Below are positions 16,964-25,339 of a stretch of DNA of 64,000 nt, piece by piece. Source of the stretch: Comamonas thiooxydans (GTDB lineage: Bacteria; Pseudomonadota; Gammaproteobacteria; Burkholderiales; Burkholderiaceae_C); NCBI RefSeq assembly GCF_000964545.1, contig NZ_BBVD01000009.1:124001-188000 (forward strand), read 5' to 3'. Positions within the stretch are counted from its first letter, which is position 1; each line of letters starts with the position of its first letter. Made by a program: the position numbers and the translations under genes. The notes under the pieces were generated by a model. The model was not told the origin of the DNA and made no database searches. It saw only the letters and a program-made list of their open reading frames with translations.

Positions 16964-18229
16964 CTATTTCACACGCTGTGCCTGCAGCACAAGCAAGACC
17001 TCGGTACCAGACGACTCATGACCTTTGGTGTGCAAGAAACTGGGCAAGAACGAAAGTCCATCGTGGCTGCTAGAGGTCTTGTCTTCCGCCAAGCCCCCCA
17101 AGACGATCACGTCACCGTCCTGCAGGCCCACCGTGGTCTTGAGCTCTCGCTTGGTCAGAGTCGGGCTGTTGTTCACGCCAGTGGTGGTCTTGATGAAGTC
17201 TGAGAGCTGCTGACTGATCTCCATTTCAATCACCGCATCGCGAACCGTCGGCCTGATGTCGAAGATCACGCCCGAGCTGCGGTATTCAACCGACTGCACG
17301 GCCTGGCCAGCCCCTTGCGGGAATGACAGCGCCCCTAGCACCGGCACTTCCTGGCCAACGCTGAACACGCCGCGCGTGCCCGACTGAATGCGCAGCGATG
17401 GCGACGAAATCACCTTGAAGCGGCTGTCCGTCTCCAGCATGGAATACACGGCATCGAGCGCTGTATTCTTGAGCTGAATGAAGTTGCCCAGGTTGCCCAC
17501 GGCCGAACCGATACCCAGATTGAGCTTGCCGCCCAAGAGGTTCGCCAACAGTCCAAACGCCGAGCCTGATTTGTCGGTACGGCTAACCTCATAGACCAGA
17601 CCGCGCACCAACACTTCGCCTGTGGCCACATCGACCTGAGGCAAAAGTTGCTGTAGTTTCTCAATTTCCTGTTGAATGCCGGAGAACAGCAGCACGTCGG
17701 CGTCCTGGTCGATCATGGCGGCCGCCGAGCCGTTGGGCACGTGGCCTTCGGGCATGGCCTGACCCGAAGCCCGGACACTGCGGTTGACCGAAAACGATCC
17801 CTTGAACAATGGCGCCATGATCCGGGCCAGGTAGGCTACATCGCGGTATTGCGGCCGGTACAGGTGCAGGCGGGCCTCCGGTGGCTGCGCCTCTTCGGTT
17901 TTGCGCTTGCGCACGAAGTCCACGCCGCCCTTGCGCTCCACGGCGTAGCCCAGGCTGCCCAGAAACCCATCCAGGAAGGCTTGCAGATCGCCTTGCCCGC
18001 TCTTGTAGCGGAAGGACACGGTACGCGTGTCGCTCAGGACTTCGGGATCGAGCACATAGGGCGTGCTCAAAGCCTCGCCGTAGAGCAGTTGGAGCACCTG
18101 GGCCACGTTGGCAGACTGCAGATCGAAGCTGGCCGCTGGGTTCGTGGAGTTAGCAGCATGGGCGGGCAGTGCCAGGCCCAAGCTGATCGCCAGGCAGCAG
18201 GCCACCAGGGAGGAACGCAGGCGCTTCAT
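16964..18229 (-). CDS. Filamentous phage secretin (pIV-like)
   Basis: This 421-residue exported protein starts with a clear signal peptide ending in AHA (about residue 25). Secretin N-domains (about 30-200) are followed by the secretin barrel (about 240-415), which includes VPVLGALSFPQG, a phage/type II-like SSGVIFDIRP strand and SPTLTKRELKTTVGLQDGD near the C-terminus. It would form the outer membrane pore through which the phage is extruded. The start overlaps the zot stop by four bases. Last gene of the phage morphogenesis block. Assignment to the pIV role rests on domain and position. Confidence 0.92.
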   Translation of the reverse strand: MKRLRSSLVACCLAISLGLALPAHAANSTNPAASFDLQSANVAQVLQLLYGEALSTPYVLDPEVLSDTRTVSFRYKSGQGDLQAFLDGFLGSLGYAVERKGGVDFVRKRKTEEAQPPEARLHLYRPQYRDVAYLARIMAPLFKGSFSVNRSVRASGQAMPEGHVPNGSAAAMIDQDADVLLFSGIQQEIEKLQQLLPQVDVATGEVLVRGLVYEVSRTDKSGSAFGLLANLLGGKLNLGIGSAVGNLGNFIQLKNTALDAVYSMLETDSRFKVISSPSLRIQSGTRGVFSVGQEVPVLGALSFPQGAGQAVQSVEYRSSGVIFDIRPTVRDAVIEMEISQQLSDFIKTTTGVNNSPTLTKRELKTTVGLQDGDVIVLGGLAEDKTSSSHDGLSFLPSFLHTKGHESSGTEVLLVLQAQRVK

Positions 18230-19284
18230 GGCTTGGCTCCTGCGCTGGGTTGCGGACCACTCCAGGCCGTCACGCGCTGACCATCGACCTCGCCGACCAT
18301 GGCTGCACCCACGTGCATGAAGGCCGAGGGATGCTCTAGGCGCAAACGACCTCCCTCACCTTCTATGACAACAAACTGTTTACCTTGCGCCTGGAGCATT
18401 CCAACGAGACGCCAAGCACCCGAAATTTGCATGCCTCTTTGCGCTGAAATTGTCTTGAAATTGCTCTCGCGTGCAATCTCTGTGGATGCTGAAATTGTCT
18501 TGCTAGAGCTATCAGTACCGCTTGGTTTTGCGCGCGAGCCATTGAAGAAACCCAAGATGGTGTAAACACCCCATCCGAACAGCAGTACCACGCCCACGGC
18601 CAGAAACCACAGCTTGGGGTTGCGCAACACGTTCTGCCGGCTGTCCACCTGCAGTTCCTTGCCCGTGCCGCCGGTGTAGCTGCTGTACAGCGGAAAAATC
18701 TTATCGTCGTAGCGCTTGTTCTCGACCGACACGCGGCCCTTGGCCGTGAGCTTGTAGCCTTCCCACATTTCGACGCGGTAGGTCTTCTGCCAGCCCAGGG
18801 TCTTGATCTTGGTGGTTCTGAACGTGACTTCGACCACGACTTTCAGCGTGCGGTGCAGGTCGGTAATGTCCTGCACCATCAGCACCAAGTCGCAGCAGAC
18901 CTTGGTGTCGGAATGCACGAAATGCCGGTGTTCGCGGAAGAAGATCTTGTGTTCGGGCAGCAGCTTGCAGTCCGTGCCCCAGAATCGCCAAGCCTCGTCA
19001 ATGCAGATGATATCGCCAGGCTGGCAGAAGGTATCCACGTCCTGGCCGTACGGCAGAAAGCTGGCTTTGGACACATCGTCGTTGGTGCAATGCACGACCT
19101 CGCCGAGCTGTTCCATTGGCACGCTGAATTTGTCTTGGCAGTAGGCGCGAATGGCATCGCTGTCGATACCGTCCACGTTGGTGACCACGCGGCGTCCGGC
19201 CTTGACGGCGGGCACGATCACCGAGGACACGCATTCATAGGATTTTCCAGACCCCATCAGGCCCGTATAAGTGTTGATGGGCAT
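18226..19284 (-). CDS. zot: Zonular occludens toxin (Zot) family protein, phage assembly ATPase pI
   Basis: The 352-residue product opens with a Walker A motif, GLMGSGKSY, at residues 8-16, as in all Zot/pI assembly ATPases. A central Walker B-like ICIDEAWRFWG region follows. A single membrane segment (LWFLAVGVVLLFGWGVYTI) lies near residue 230 and divides the cytoplasmic ATPase from a periplasmic tail. It drives extrusion of the filament through the secretin encoded by the next gene. The name zot is a family label; no enterotoxin activity is implied. Confidence 0.93.
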   Translation of the reverse strand: MPINTYTGLMGSGKSYECVSSVIVPAVKAGRRVVTNVDGIDSDAIRAYCQDKFSVPMEQLGEVVHCTNDDVSKASFLPYGQDVDTFCQPGDIICIDEAWRFWGTDCKLLPEHKIFFREHRHFVHSDTKVCCDLVLMVQDITDLHRTLKVVVEVTFRTTKIKTLGWQKTYRVEMWEGYKLTAKGRVSVENKRYDDKIFPLYSSYTGGTGKELQVDSRQNVLRNPKLWFLAVGVVLLFGWGVYTILGFFNGSRAKPSGTDSSSKTISASTEIARESNFKTISAQRGMQISGAWRLVGMLQAQGKQFVVIEGEGGRLRLEHPSAFMHVGAAMVGEVDGQRVTAWSGPQPSAGAKP

Positions 19285-19287
19285 GGG

Positions 19288-19575
19288 CTATCCGATCACC
19301 GGCATGCGGCGGATGATGAAGCGCGTGGCATAGGCCGACACCAGAGCTGAAATCCCCATCGGCAAATGGAATGCATCGAGGAAGAACCAGGTGCTGGCCG
19401 TGATGCTGGACAACGTGCCATTGAGGGAACTGGCATTGGGCAGCAGCGCCGCGATGAAGCCCACGAACTCATTGGTGATGAAGTACAGCGCGAAGAACAA
19501 CGCAAACTTGACCAGCAGCGAGCGGAACACCCAAGCCAGGACGGAATTGAGAGCAGAGAGCAGGATGCCAAACAT
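19288..19575 (-). CDS. DUF2523 membrane protein, pVI-like minor coat protein
   Basis: The 95-residue product is almost entirely hydrophobic with three predicted membrane segments, and ends in the basic tail FIIRRMPVIG. Its length, hydrophobicity and place between the pIII-like gene and zot match DUF2523 proteins, the functional equivalents of phage M13 pVI that cap the filament end. Three bases separate it from zot. Role inferred from gene order. Confidence 0.85.
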   Translation of the reverse strand: MFGILLSALNSVLAWVFRSLLVKFALFFALYFITNEFVGFIAALLPNASSLNGTLSSITASTWFFLDAFHLPMGISALVSAYATRFIIRRMPVIG

Positions 19576-19586
19576 GGTTCACTCCC

Positions 19587-20936
19587 TCACGCCGACAGCA
19601 CGATGAACAGGGCCAGGGCCGCCCAGGCGAAGGCCATCGCCATCTGCAGGATAGGCTTGTTGTCTTCGATCAGCTTGCAGTGGGCATCAAGCACATGGGT
19701 GCCATACAGCTCGATAGTCGGCCTAGGGCAAACGCCCGTCTGCCCCTGGGCCTGGAACGTGCGCAGATCAGGCGCTAACTGCAAAATGGGATTAGCGATT
19801 TGTTGAGCCGTAGGGATCGACTCCAAAGTGGGCGCGCCGATACCAGGGTCGGGTCCAAGGTTCGCTTGTGGGTTGTCCTGCGCTGGGTTCGTGGTGCCCG
19901 TGTTTGGTACAGAAGGTGTCGGGGCTATCGCAGTCGGATTCGACGGTAAGGCCCAAGGATTGGACCCCGCTTCGGGCACAGGATTAGGCGACACGAAATC
20001 ACGCACAGTCGGCGCATATTCTGGGTTAGCTTGTAGCCAAGGCTGCGCTTCAGCTTGTGTGATGGGGTTGGATTGCGGATACGGCAAGCCGTCATAACCC
20101 GGCTGAGATGCGGCCTGTTGCCAAGCTTGGTTCGCCAGTGCGGCGACCAGGGCCGGATTCAAAGACTTGTTGAGTTCGGTTTCGGGTAAATTGTTGATTG
20201 CTTCTTGTGGCGTCAGGCCCTGCGCATCGGGAAATGTGTTTGGTAGCGGGTAGGAGAATGACATGCAGGTACTACCGACTGCCTGCATCCCGGCCCCGCA
20301 GCTCACTGACGCATTTGCCGTCAAAGTCACCCGATAGTTACCACACCAGTAGGCCGTTGTACCGTCCGCAAAACAGGTGGGCTCAGAGACCGTTGGATAC
20401 CCCTGCCGCTTCATGTCCGTGTACCGATACTCGCGTGCCAGGGCATCTGCATTCGCACCGTAGTGATCCGTCCCAGACCAATCTCGATAAGTCCACACAC
20501 GATCACCTGCGTTGAAAGCTCCCGACGGATAAGCCGAGTTTTCCGCACTCGATTGATCAATCAGTCCATCATCACGAAAAAGCCAATTCACGAGCGCGTC
20601 TATGCCAAGAGACACGGCATAGGTGATCACAGCGCCGATACCCGCCGCAAGAGCCACCGTTGCCCATGCCGGTGCCGTCACGGTGCCCACCGTGATCGCA
20701 GCAGCCGAAGTGCCAGCAACAGCCGACAGGCCCGGCGAAACACGCGCCAACGTATTCCCGAACCGTGGATCATTGGCGGCAAAGCCCCGCCCTCGCATCG
20801 CATCCTGCAAGACACCCGATACCGCGCGGTTAACACGCTCAGGTTGAGGCTTGGGAAGTGCCTGCGACCAGCCCGGAACCGGCAATAGCAGCAGCAAGCA
20901 CAGCTTGGCAATCAGCCAGGATTTGAAGAATCTCAT
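19587..20936 (-). CDS. pIII-like minor coat / host attachment protein
   Basis: The ATG at 20936 is chosen because a signal peptide (MRFFKSWLIAKLCLLLLL, ending GWSQA) follows directly; the frame is open 21 codons upstream. The roughly 449-residue product has a hydrophobic stretch around 80-110, a cysteine-containing middle domain, a long proline- and asparagine-rich linker (NPTAIAPTPSVPNTG) and a C-terminal membrane anchor (MAMAFAWAALALFIVLSA). This is the architecture of pIII-type adsorption proteins. Its start codon overlaps the stop of a 25-residue membrane ORF. Sequence of the attachment domain is not recognised. Confidence 0.85.
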   Translation of the reverse strand: MRFFKSWLIAKLCLLLLLPVPGWSQALPKPQPERVNRAVSGVLQDAMRGRGFAANDPRFGNTLARVSPGLSAVAGTSAAAITVGTVTAPAWATVALAAGIGAVITYAVSLGIDALVNWLFRDDGLIDQSSAENSAYPSGAFNAGDRVWTYRDWSGTDHYGANADALAREYRYTDMKRQGYPTVSEPTCFADGTTAYWCGNYRVTLTANASVSCGAGMQAVGSTCMSFSYPLPNTFPDAQGLTPQEAINNLPETELNKSLNPALVAALANQAWQQAASQPGYDGLPYPQSNPITQAEAQPWLQANPEYAPTVRDFVSPNPVPEAGSNPWALPSNPTAIAPTPSVPNTGTTNPAQDNPQANLGPDPGIGAPTLESIPTAQQIANPILQLAPDLRTFQAQGQTGVCPRPTIELYGTHVLDAHCKLIEDNKPILQMAMAFAWAALALFIVLSA

Positions 20937-21010
20937 TCCAGCCCCTTGATGAGTGCCCAGGCACAGGTGATGCCCCAGGCAAAGATGAATAAGTACCAAA
21001 GAGAAGTCAT
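20933..21010 (-). CDS. 25-residue hydrophobic phage protein (pVII/pIX position)
   Basis: A 25-codon ORF starts at an ATG with GGAG upstream, and its TGA overlaps the start codon of the pIII-like gene (ATGA). The product MTSLWYLFIFAWGITCAWAL... is one hydrophobic helix with a short basic end. It lies between the major coat protein and pIII, where filamentous phages often place tiny minor coat proteins. Coupling and position make it likely real; its exact role is a guess. Confidence 0.7.
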   Translation of the reverse strand: MTSLWYLFIFAWGITCAWALIKGLE

Positions 21011-21082
21011 CAAAAACTCCGTTCCAGAAAGCAAACGAGCGGGGTGATCAGGCCCGCCCGATTCACTCAATTTGTGATTGCT

Positions 21083-21322
21083 TTAGCCGCCACGAATCCA
21101 GCGCAGGGCCATCTTGGCTGCCGTCATGGTCGCGTAGATGGCGGCCAGCACACCAGCTACCGCCAGCACAGCCGTGACCACATCACTTGCCTTGAAAGCA
21201 CCGGTGATGGGCGACAGATCGATGGCAGGCGCGGTCTGTGCCGATGCCACACCGCTGGCAAGAACCAGGGCCATGGTGGCTGCCGTGGCGATCACGGTCT
21301 TGGGGTTGAATTGCTTCTTCAT
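21083..21322 (-). CDS. Major coat protein (pVIII-like)
   Basis: The 79-residue precursor has a signal peptide ending GVASA (about residue 28). The mature part of about 50 residues has an acidic/polar start (QTAPAIDLSPITGAFKA), a hydrophobic core (VVTAVLAVAGVLAAIYATM) and a basic end (KMALRWIRGG) for contact with DNA. That is the standard layout of inovirus major coat proteins. GAAAGGA-like sequence precedes the start. It is the most abundant structural protein of the filament. Confidence 0.92.
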   Translation of the reverse strand: MKKQFNPKTVIATAATMALVLASGVASAQTAPAIDLSPITGAFKASDVVTAVLAVAGVLAAIYATMTAAKMALRWIRGG

Positions 21323-21376
21323 ACGAAGTCCTTTCTTGGGTTGTTTGAACGGGAACCGCCCGCTCGTCGGTTGGCT

Positions 21377-21634
21377 TCATCCATGACGGATGAGCCGCAA
21401 AACTTCACCAACTCCCCGGCCGACCAGGAAGAACAGCACGACGACACCGAAGCCCATGCCGAAGGCCTGGGCCACATCGCCGGGGTCGAGCTGGGGAGCG
21501 GCACTGCTGAGTTGCTGGAGCGCTTGCAGATCGACGGCAACCTCCTTGCGATAGGCGTCCGGGCATTGGCTGGCGGTAATGCCGGCCTCGGTGCCGTGGG
21601 GCGTTTCGCAATAGAGGATGTAGGCTTGGCTCAC
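21377..21634 (-). CDS. Small phage membrane protein, 85 residues
   Basis: The N-terminal half is polar (MSQAYILYCETPHGTEAG...) and contains two cysteines; the C-terminal half has one membrane helix (MGFGVVVLFFLVGRGVGEVL) with a basic end. It starts within the stop codon of the 72-residue ORF upstream (ATGA) and precedes the major coat gene. It is likely a minor coat or assembly protein of the inovirus. No precise family recognised. Confidence 0.75.
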   Translation of the reverse strand: MSQAYILYCETPHGTEAGITASQCPDAYRKEVAVDLQALQQLSSAAPQLDPGDVAQAFGMGFGVVVLFFLVGRGVGEVLRLIRHG

Positions 21635-21849
21635 TGCACGAACTCTTCGCAGCTCAGTGGTTGATAGAGCTGGATCAGCGAGGCACGACCGTCGAAGTGA
21701 TCGACGGCAGCGTGCACGGCCGCTTCGCGGGTATCGAAGGGCACGGCGTGAGCCAGCAGGCTTTGGGTCACGACGCCACCCTCACCATCCGGCGCAAGAA
21801 AGGCACCGTCATCAATGGACTGGACGTACCAGCAAGGGCGGCAGTCCAT
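21631..21849 (-). CDS. Small soluble phage protein, 72 residues
   Basis: The ATG at 21849 is chosen because the upstream in-frame extension overlaps the ssDNA-binding protein gene, which ends only one base away. The product MDCRPCWYVQSIDDGAF... is compact, mixed alpha/beta and has no membrane segment. It is coupled to the next gene through an ATGA overlap. Function unknown; the position in the early inovirus cluster suggests a regulatory or replication accessory. Confidence 0.7.
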   Translation of the reverse strand: MDCRPCWYVQSIDDGAFLAPDGEGGVVTQSLLAHAVPFDTREAAVHAAVDHFDGRASLIQLYQPLSCEEFVQ

Positions 21850-21850
21850 G

Positions 21851-22162
21851 TCAGGCCCCCTTGACCGGCTTCGTGATTTCCAGCGGGCGCAAGCTGACGA
21901 TCTGGGTCTTTTGCGTCTTGCCGTTGGTGACGATTTCCAGCTCGGCTTCGCAGTCGATGGGAAACGGCAGGTGCTTGTACTTGTGGTATTCGTCGCTGGT
22001 GCCGAAGTTGTATTCGGCAGTGGCAAAGCCTTTGCCCATGCCTTTGCTGTCGTCCAGCGCGGTCTGCACGTAGATCTTGGTGCTGTCGTAGGACTGCCCG
22101 CTTTCCAGCTGCCCCTTGCTGCCCTTGATGCCTTGCACGGTGATGCGGGATGTGAACTTCAT
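21851..22162 (-). CDS. Phage single-stranded DNA-binding protein (pV-like)
   Basis: A 103-residue beta-rich protein (MKFTSRITVQGIKGSKG...) with many aromatic and basic residues, encoded directly after Rep. Filamentous phages carry here the protein that coats newly made single-stranded genomes and shuts down second-strand synthesis. Length and position fit; the family match is by inspection only. Confidence 0.7.
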   Translation of the reverse strand: MKFTSRITVQGIKGSKGQLESGQSYDSTKIYVQTALDDSKGMGKGFATAEYNFGTSDEYHKYKHLPFPIDCEAELEIVTNGKTQKTQIVSLRPLEITKPVKGA

Positions 22163-22183
22163 GGTGTTTCCTTGATTCCGGCG

Positions 22184-23272
22184 TTAAGCAGTCGCCAGCC
22201 CGGCCGGTTCGGGAGGCGTTGAAGAAAAGCGTTTGAGGGATTTGCGGATGCCCGCACGCATGGCCTCCAGTGACAGGCCATTGAGTGATTTCGGGAGTGG
22301 TCGATGCGCCTGGTTTTCCGCGATGTCCATCAGCCAGTCGAAGCCGGCGGCAAGGGAGAGATGCACCAGGGATGGGGCGACGGTGCGTTCAAACCAGCGC
22401 ACCGTTCGTTCGACGGAAGACTCCGCAACTTTTTGCAGCGTGGGAATGGCCTGGGGTTCGACGTTTTCCAGGATGCGGGCAGTGAAGCCGTAGGCTCCGG
22501 CAAAGAAAGAGGCCGGGCGGATCAACGTTTCCAGAGGGATGACCCGGTTTGCACTGCGCAGCTCGACTTCGGCACGCCACCAGGGATCGTCCAGCAGCTT
22601 GAACTGGTGGCCTTTGTCGTAGCCTCGGAACATTTTTCCGCTGTCGCGCTTGCCCACATAGAACGTGGAGGCAAACCCTTTTTTGCTACCGGCGTCATCG
22701 AACGATGGCTTGCGCCCCCGGTAGGAGAATTCGTCATTCTGGTAGGCCTCGTAGGCCGCATCGAACCCGTATTTGCCATCGAAGAAATCTCGGGCCAGGT
22801 CAATGCGGGTCACCTTGCCTTGCAAGGGCAGGAAGAAGTCATACAGGCGCTGTTCCCAGCCTGCTTGCCCGAAGGTGCAGCCTTCCCCCTTCACAGTAAA
22901 GCAGAAGGTGCCGCGCTGGCTGGCACCACCACCGCTAACGCTGGCCACTTCCTTGCCGTGCTCGTTGATGATGGTGTACGAGTGGTCGTAATAGTCCCGG
23001 CCTGGCCGAGCTTCACCGGGCAGAAAGCCCAGGAGCTTGGCGAAATGAACAGCCAGGTCTTGCACGATCTCGCTGTCGAGCTGCAGGCCATCCACGATCA
23101 GCTCACCCTTGCTGGGAATCTGGGCCGCAAACAAGGCTTCGCGCTGGACGGTGCAGCGGAAGTAATCCACGATGACACCGGCATCGGCATATGCGGCGCG
23201 CTCGGCACAAAGAAGCTTGACCTTCTTGCCTTCGAGCACCAGGCGCTCGTCAGTCTGGTAGCTCACCTTCAT
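22184..23272 (-). CDS. Phage rolling-circle replication initiation protein (RstA/Rep_trans type)
   Basis: The 362-residue product resembles the replication initiation factor family found in CTXphi-like phages (RstA). Recognisable parts are VTRIDLARDFFDGKYGFDAA in the middle, TFYVGKRDSGKMFRGYDKG with a candidate catalytic tyrosine, and WWRAEVELRS. It would nick the double-stranded phage origin to start rolling-circle synthesis. The ATG overlaps the TGA of a 40-codon ORF upstream (AAATGAAG). It is followed by the ssDNA-binding protein gene, completing the replication pair. Confidence 0.88.
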   Translation of the reverse strand: MKVSYQTDERLVLEGKKVKLLCAERAAYADAGVIVDYFRCTVQREALFAAQIPSKGELIVDGLQLDSEIVQDLAVHFAKLLGFLPGEARPGRDYYDHSYTIINEHGKEVASVSGGGASQRGTFCFTVKGEGCTFGQAGWEQRLYDFFLPLQGKVTRIDLARDFFDGKYGFDAAYEAYQNDEFSYRGRKPSFDDAGSKKGFASTFYVGKRDSGKMFRGYDKGHQFKLLDDPWWRAEVELRSANRVIPLETLIRPASFFAGAYGFTARILENVEPQAIPTLQKVAESSVERTVRWFERTVAPSLVHLSLAAGFDWLMDIAENQAHRPLPKSLNGLSLEAMRAGIRKSLKRFSSTPPEPAGLATA

Positions 23273-23391
23273 TTGTTCATCCCCGTATTACTCGGGGGGG
23301 ATACGCGGCGCGAAGCGCCCCGGCGGCTGTCCTCGCTGCGCTGCGGGCAGGCGCCGGAGCGCTCCGTGTTAGCGATCGCGGCCGCATCCAT
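23269..23391 (-). CDS. Possible 40-residue ORF before Rep, in a GC-rich hairpin region
   Basis: An ATG at 23391 opens 40 codons that end in the Rep start codon (ATGA). The product is Ser/Arg/Ala-rich low-complexity sequence without domain character. The DNA beneath it has GC-rich palindromes (GGCGCGAAGCGCC near 23307, and GGAGCGCTCC near 23356) and a seven-G run. It may equally be structured regulatory DNA or an origin that happens to be open. Confidence 0.35.
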   Translation of the reverse strand: MDAAAIANTERSGACPQRSEDSRRGASRRVSPPSNTGMNK

Positions 23392-23407
23392 GCTGGTGAA
23401 CGTGAAG

Positions 23408-23557
23408 CTATTCATCGACCACCTCACATCCCGCACCGATCAGCTTTGCAGCGATCTTTCGGGCCTCCATGAGGTAAGCGTCGTCACCATGCAGCACATG
23501 CGCGCGACGCACGATGTAAAGAAGGCGGGCACCGCCGCTCATGCCGAAGAAGTTCAT
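23408..23557 (-). CDS. Small phage protein, 49 residues
   Basis: The ATG is embedded in the stop of the preceding regulator gene (ATGA), so it is probably translated by coupling. The product MNFFGMSGGARLLYIVRRAH... is slightly basic with a predicted C-terminal helix. No family recognised. It belongs to the early minus-strand phage transcript. Confidence 0.6.
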   Translation of the reverse strand: MNFFGMSGGARLLYIVRRAHVLHGDDAYLMEARKIAAKLIGAGCEVVDE

Positions 23558-23817
23558 AACGAGAACTCCGCTGCGCGCTCTGCAGCCAGAAGGCGGATGG
23601 CTTCCACATTGATGAAGACACGTTTGCCGATCGTGATTTGCGGCCAGTAGCCACGCTCAGCCTGCGCCACCAGAACACCAACAGGCAGACCGATGACCTG
23701 TGCAAATGCCTGCCGAGTCATCAATGGGCTATACGCAGTGTGCGAAAACGAAGAAGCGTGCCGCCCTGCTGCTACAGCGCCTTGATTGCCAACTCGATCT
23801 TGCTCATCAACCGTCAT
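23554..23817 (-). CDS. Small helix-turn-helix (AlpA/excisionase-like) regulator
   Basis: The 87-residue product carries a winged-helix excisionase-like pattern in its C-terminal half: MTRQAFAQVIGLPVGVLVAQAERGYWPQ split by the turn, then ITIGKRVFINVEAI. A shorter start at Met33 is possible. It is the first gene of the minus-strand phage operon, divergent from the repressor at 23921 with operator-like repeats between them. It probably controls early transcription or excision. Confidence 0.7.
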   Translation of the reverse strand: MTVDEQDRVGNQGAVAAGRHASSFSHTAYSPLMTRQAFAQVIGLPVGVLVAQAERGYWPQITIGKRVFINVEAIRLLAAERAAEFSL

Positions 23818-23832
23818 ACCACCCCCAATTCA

Positions 23833-23878
23833 TACCATTTTTTGGTACGTTTTGATTGTGGCATCGATCCGTACCAAA
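23833..23878. promoter_or_regulatory. Operator-like inverted repeats in the lysogeny switch
   Basis: TACCA(N5)TGGTA lies at 23833-23847. A perfect 9 bp inverted repeat, TTTGGTACG at 23841-23849 and CGTACCAAA at 23870-23878, overlaps it. The sites lie between the divergent regulator and repressor genes, where a phage repressor would bind. Confidence 0.65.
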
Positions 23879-23920
23879 TTCAAGTACGATTCACAAAATC
23901 AGCAACACATCAAAGAACCC

Positions 23921-24340
23921 ATGACAGACTTCAATGACATCCGCGAACGGGTCATCTGGGTCATAAACCACTCCGTGGGAACAACTCACAAGTACCCCTA
24001 CCTAGAGGAGCGCACCGGAATCAGCGCTCGCAAATGGAAAAACCTTTGCAACAGGGTTCAACAACCCAGCATCGAAATGATCGCGGCTCTAGCTCGCGAG
24101 TTCAGACCCAAGTACCTAGAGTGGATGGTGATGGGCGAGGTCATGAGCAGCACGCAAGTTGACCCCTCGGAAGAGGAACACTTCAGCGGCTCATTCGCGC
24201 ACCCTGAACTTCGAGGGGAAGAGCGCCAAGCCTTGGCCGCAGTTTCCCCGGCAGAAATTGCAGAAGCGGAAAACGCGTTCAACGCCATATTCACCCAACC
24301 TCCAGCACGCAAAACACGACGTGGCACTCAAAAAGACTGA
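23921..24340 (+). CDS. Phage repressor-like DNA-binding protein
   Basis: The ATG at 23921 is preferred because the region upstream carries the operators. The 139-residue product has an N-terminal helix-turn-helix-like segment: YLEERTGISARKWKNL, then RVQQPSIEMIAALAREF (about 30-65), followed by a linker and an acidic/basic tail. It is divergent from the phage early genes, the classic position of an RstR/CI-type repressor. Its last 20 bases overlap the integrase start. Binding to the TACCA/TGGTA repeats is inferred. Confidence 0.75.
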   Translation: MTDFNDIRERVIWVINHSVGTTHKYPYLEERTGISARKWKNLCNRVQQPSIEMIAALAREFRPKYLEWMVMGEVMSSTQVDPSEEEHFSGSFAHPELRGEERQALAAVSPAEIAEAENAFNAIFTQPPARKTRRGTQKD

Positions 24341-25328
24341 ATCCGGCTGGCTCGTAGACAGCCAGCCTGGTGGCCGTGGTTCAAAGCGCTTCCGCAAGAC
24401 ATTCAAAACGCAGGCCGAGGCCAAGGCATGGGAGGCTTGGCTAAAGACACAGGTCAACCAAGATGCAAAGTGGCAACCCGAGAAAAGAGACACGCGCAAG
24501 CTCAGTGAGTTGATTGACCTCTGGCATACCCTCCATGGGATCAGCCTCAAAGCCGGCGCCGATACCTACAACCGGCTCAAGCTCGCTTGCGCTGCCATGG
24601 GTGACCCCATAGCCGACCGGTTCACGGTCAACACCTTCACGGCATATCGCACCGAACGGCTCGCGGCAGGCATAGCCCCCAACAGCATCAATCGCGAGCA
24701 TGCCTATCTGCGCTCCGTATTCAATGAACTGCGAAGACTCGGGCAATGGAGCAAACCCAACCCCCTTGCCGAACTGCGCCAGTTCAAGGTGCAAGAGTCC
24801 GAGCTGTCTTACCTGGCAGTGGATCAAATCCACGAGCTTTTATCGGAGCTACAGAAGGGCAAGAATCGCCACGCAGCGATGGTCGCAAGGGTCTGCCTGG
24901 CAACCGGTGCGCGCTGGAGCGAAGCCGAGAGTCTGGAAGTCCGCCACCTGCGCAACGACCAGATTCAGTTTGCAGGCACCAAGTCCGGAAAGGTGCGCGC
25001 CATCCCTATCGAACCCGAATTTGCACAGCAGCTTCGATCACATCATCTCAAAGCAGAGACAGGCCAGCGCCTTTTTGCTCCCTGCTACGCGGCGTTTCGC
25101 GATGCCGTCGGGCGCTCCGGCATCGGGCTGCAGGATGGGCAGCTCACGCATGTGCTGCGGCACACGTTCGCATCGCACTTCATGATGAATGGGGGCAACA
25201 TCCTGGTGCTCCAGCGCAGCCTGGGCCACGCCAATCTGGCCATGACGATGCGCTACGCCCACCTGGCCCCCGATCACCTGCAAGAGGTGGTCCGGCTCAA
25301 CCCGTTGTCTGCGTTGACAGTTGGTTGA
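24321..25328 (+). CDS. int: Tyrosine recombinase (phage integrase)
   Basis: The GTG at 24321 gives 335 residues and overlaps the repressor end; the frame is open further upstream but that part coincides with the repressor. The N-terminal arm-binding and core-binding regions (1-160) precede the catalytic domain with Arg198 (TGARWSEAE), a likely Lys in TKSGKVR (about 221-224), His277-x-x-Arg280 (THVLRHTF), His303 (LGHANLAM) and Tyr312 (RYAHLAPDHL). All key residues are present. It ends 50 bases from tRNA-Lys and is the enzyme expected to have integrated the element there. Confidence 0.95.
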   Translation: MALKKTESGWLVDSQPGGRGSKRFRKTFKTQAEAKAWEAWLKTQVNQDAKWQPEKRDTRKLSELIDLWHTLHGISLKAGADTYNRLKLACAAMGDPIADRFTVNTFTAYRTERLAAGIAPNSINREHAYLRSVFNELRRLGQWSKPNPLAELRQFKVQESELSYLAVDQIHELLSELQKGKNRHAAMVARVCLATGARWSEAESLEVRHLRNDQIQFAGTKSGKVRAIPIEPEFAQQLRSHHLKAETGQRLFAPCYAAFRDAVGRSGIGLQDGQLTHVLRHTFASHFMMNGGNILVLQRSLGHANLAMTMRYAHLAPDHLQEVVRLNPLSALTVG

Positions 25329-25339
25329 CAACTGGAACG

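Noticed and set aside
18226..19284. Zot as a true enterotoxin
   Set aside because: The protein is a filamentous phage assembly ATPase by motif and gene order; the toxin label is historical and nothing here supports a tight-junction effect.
22304..23650. A 448-codon plus-strand open frame
   Set aside because: It lies opposite the phage Rep gene and adjoining small genes; no recognisable domain and no plausible start.
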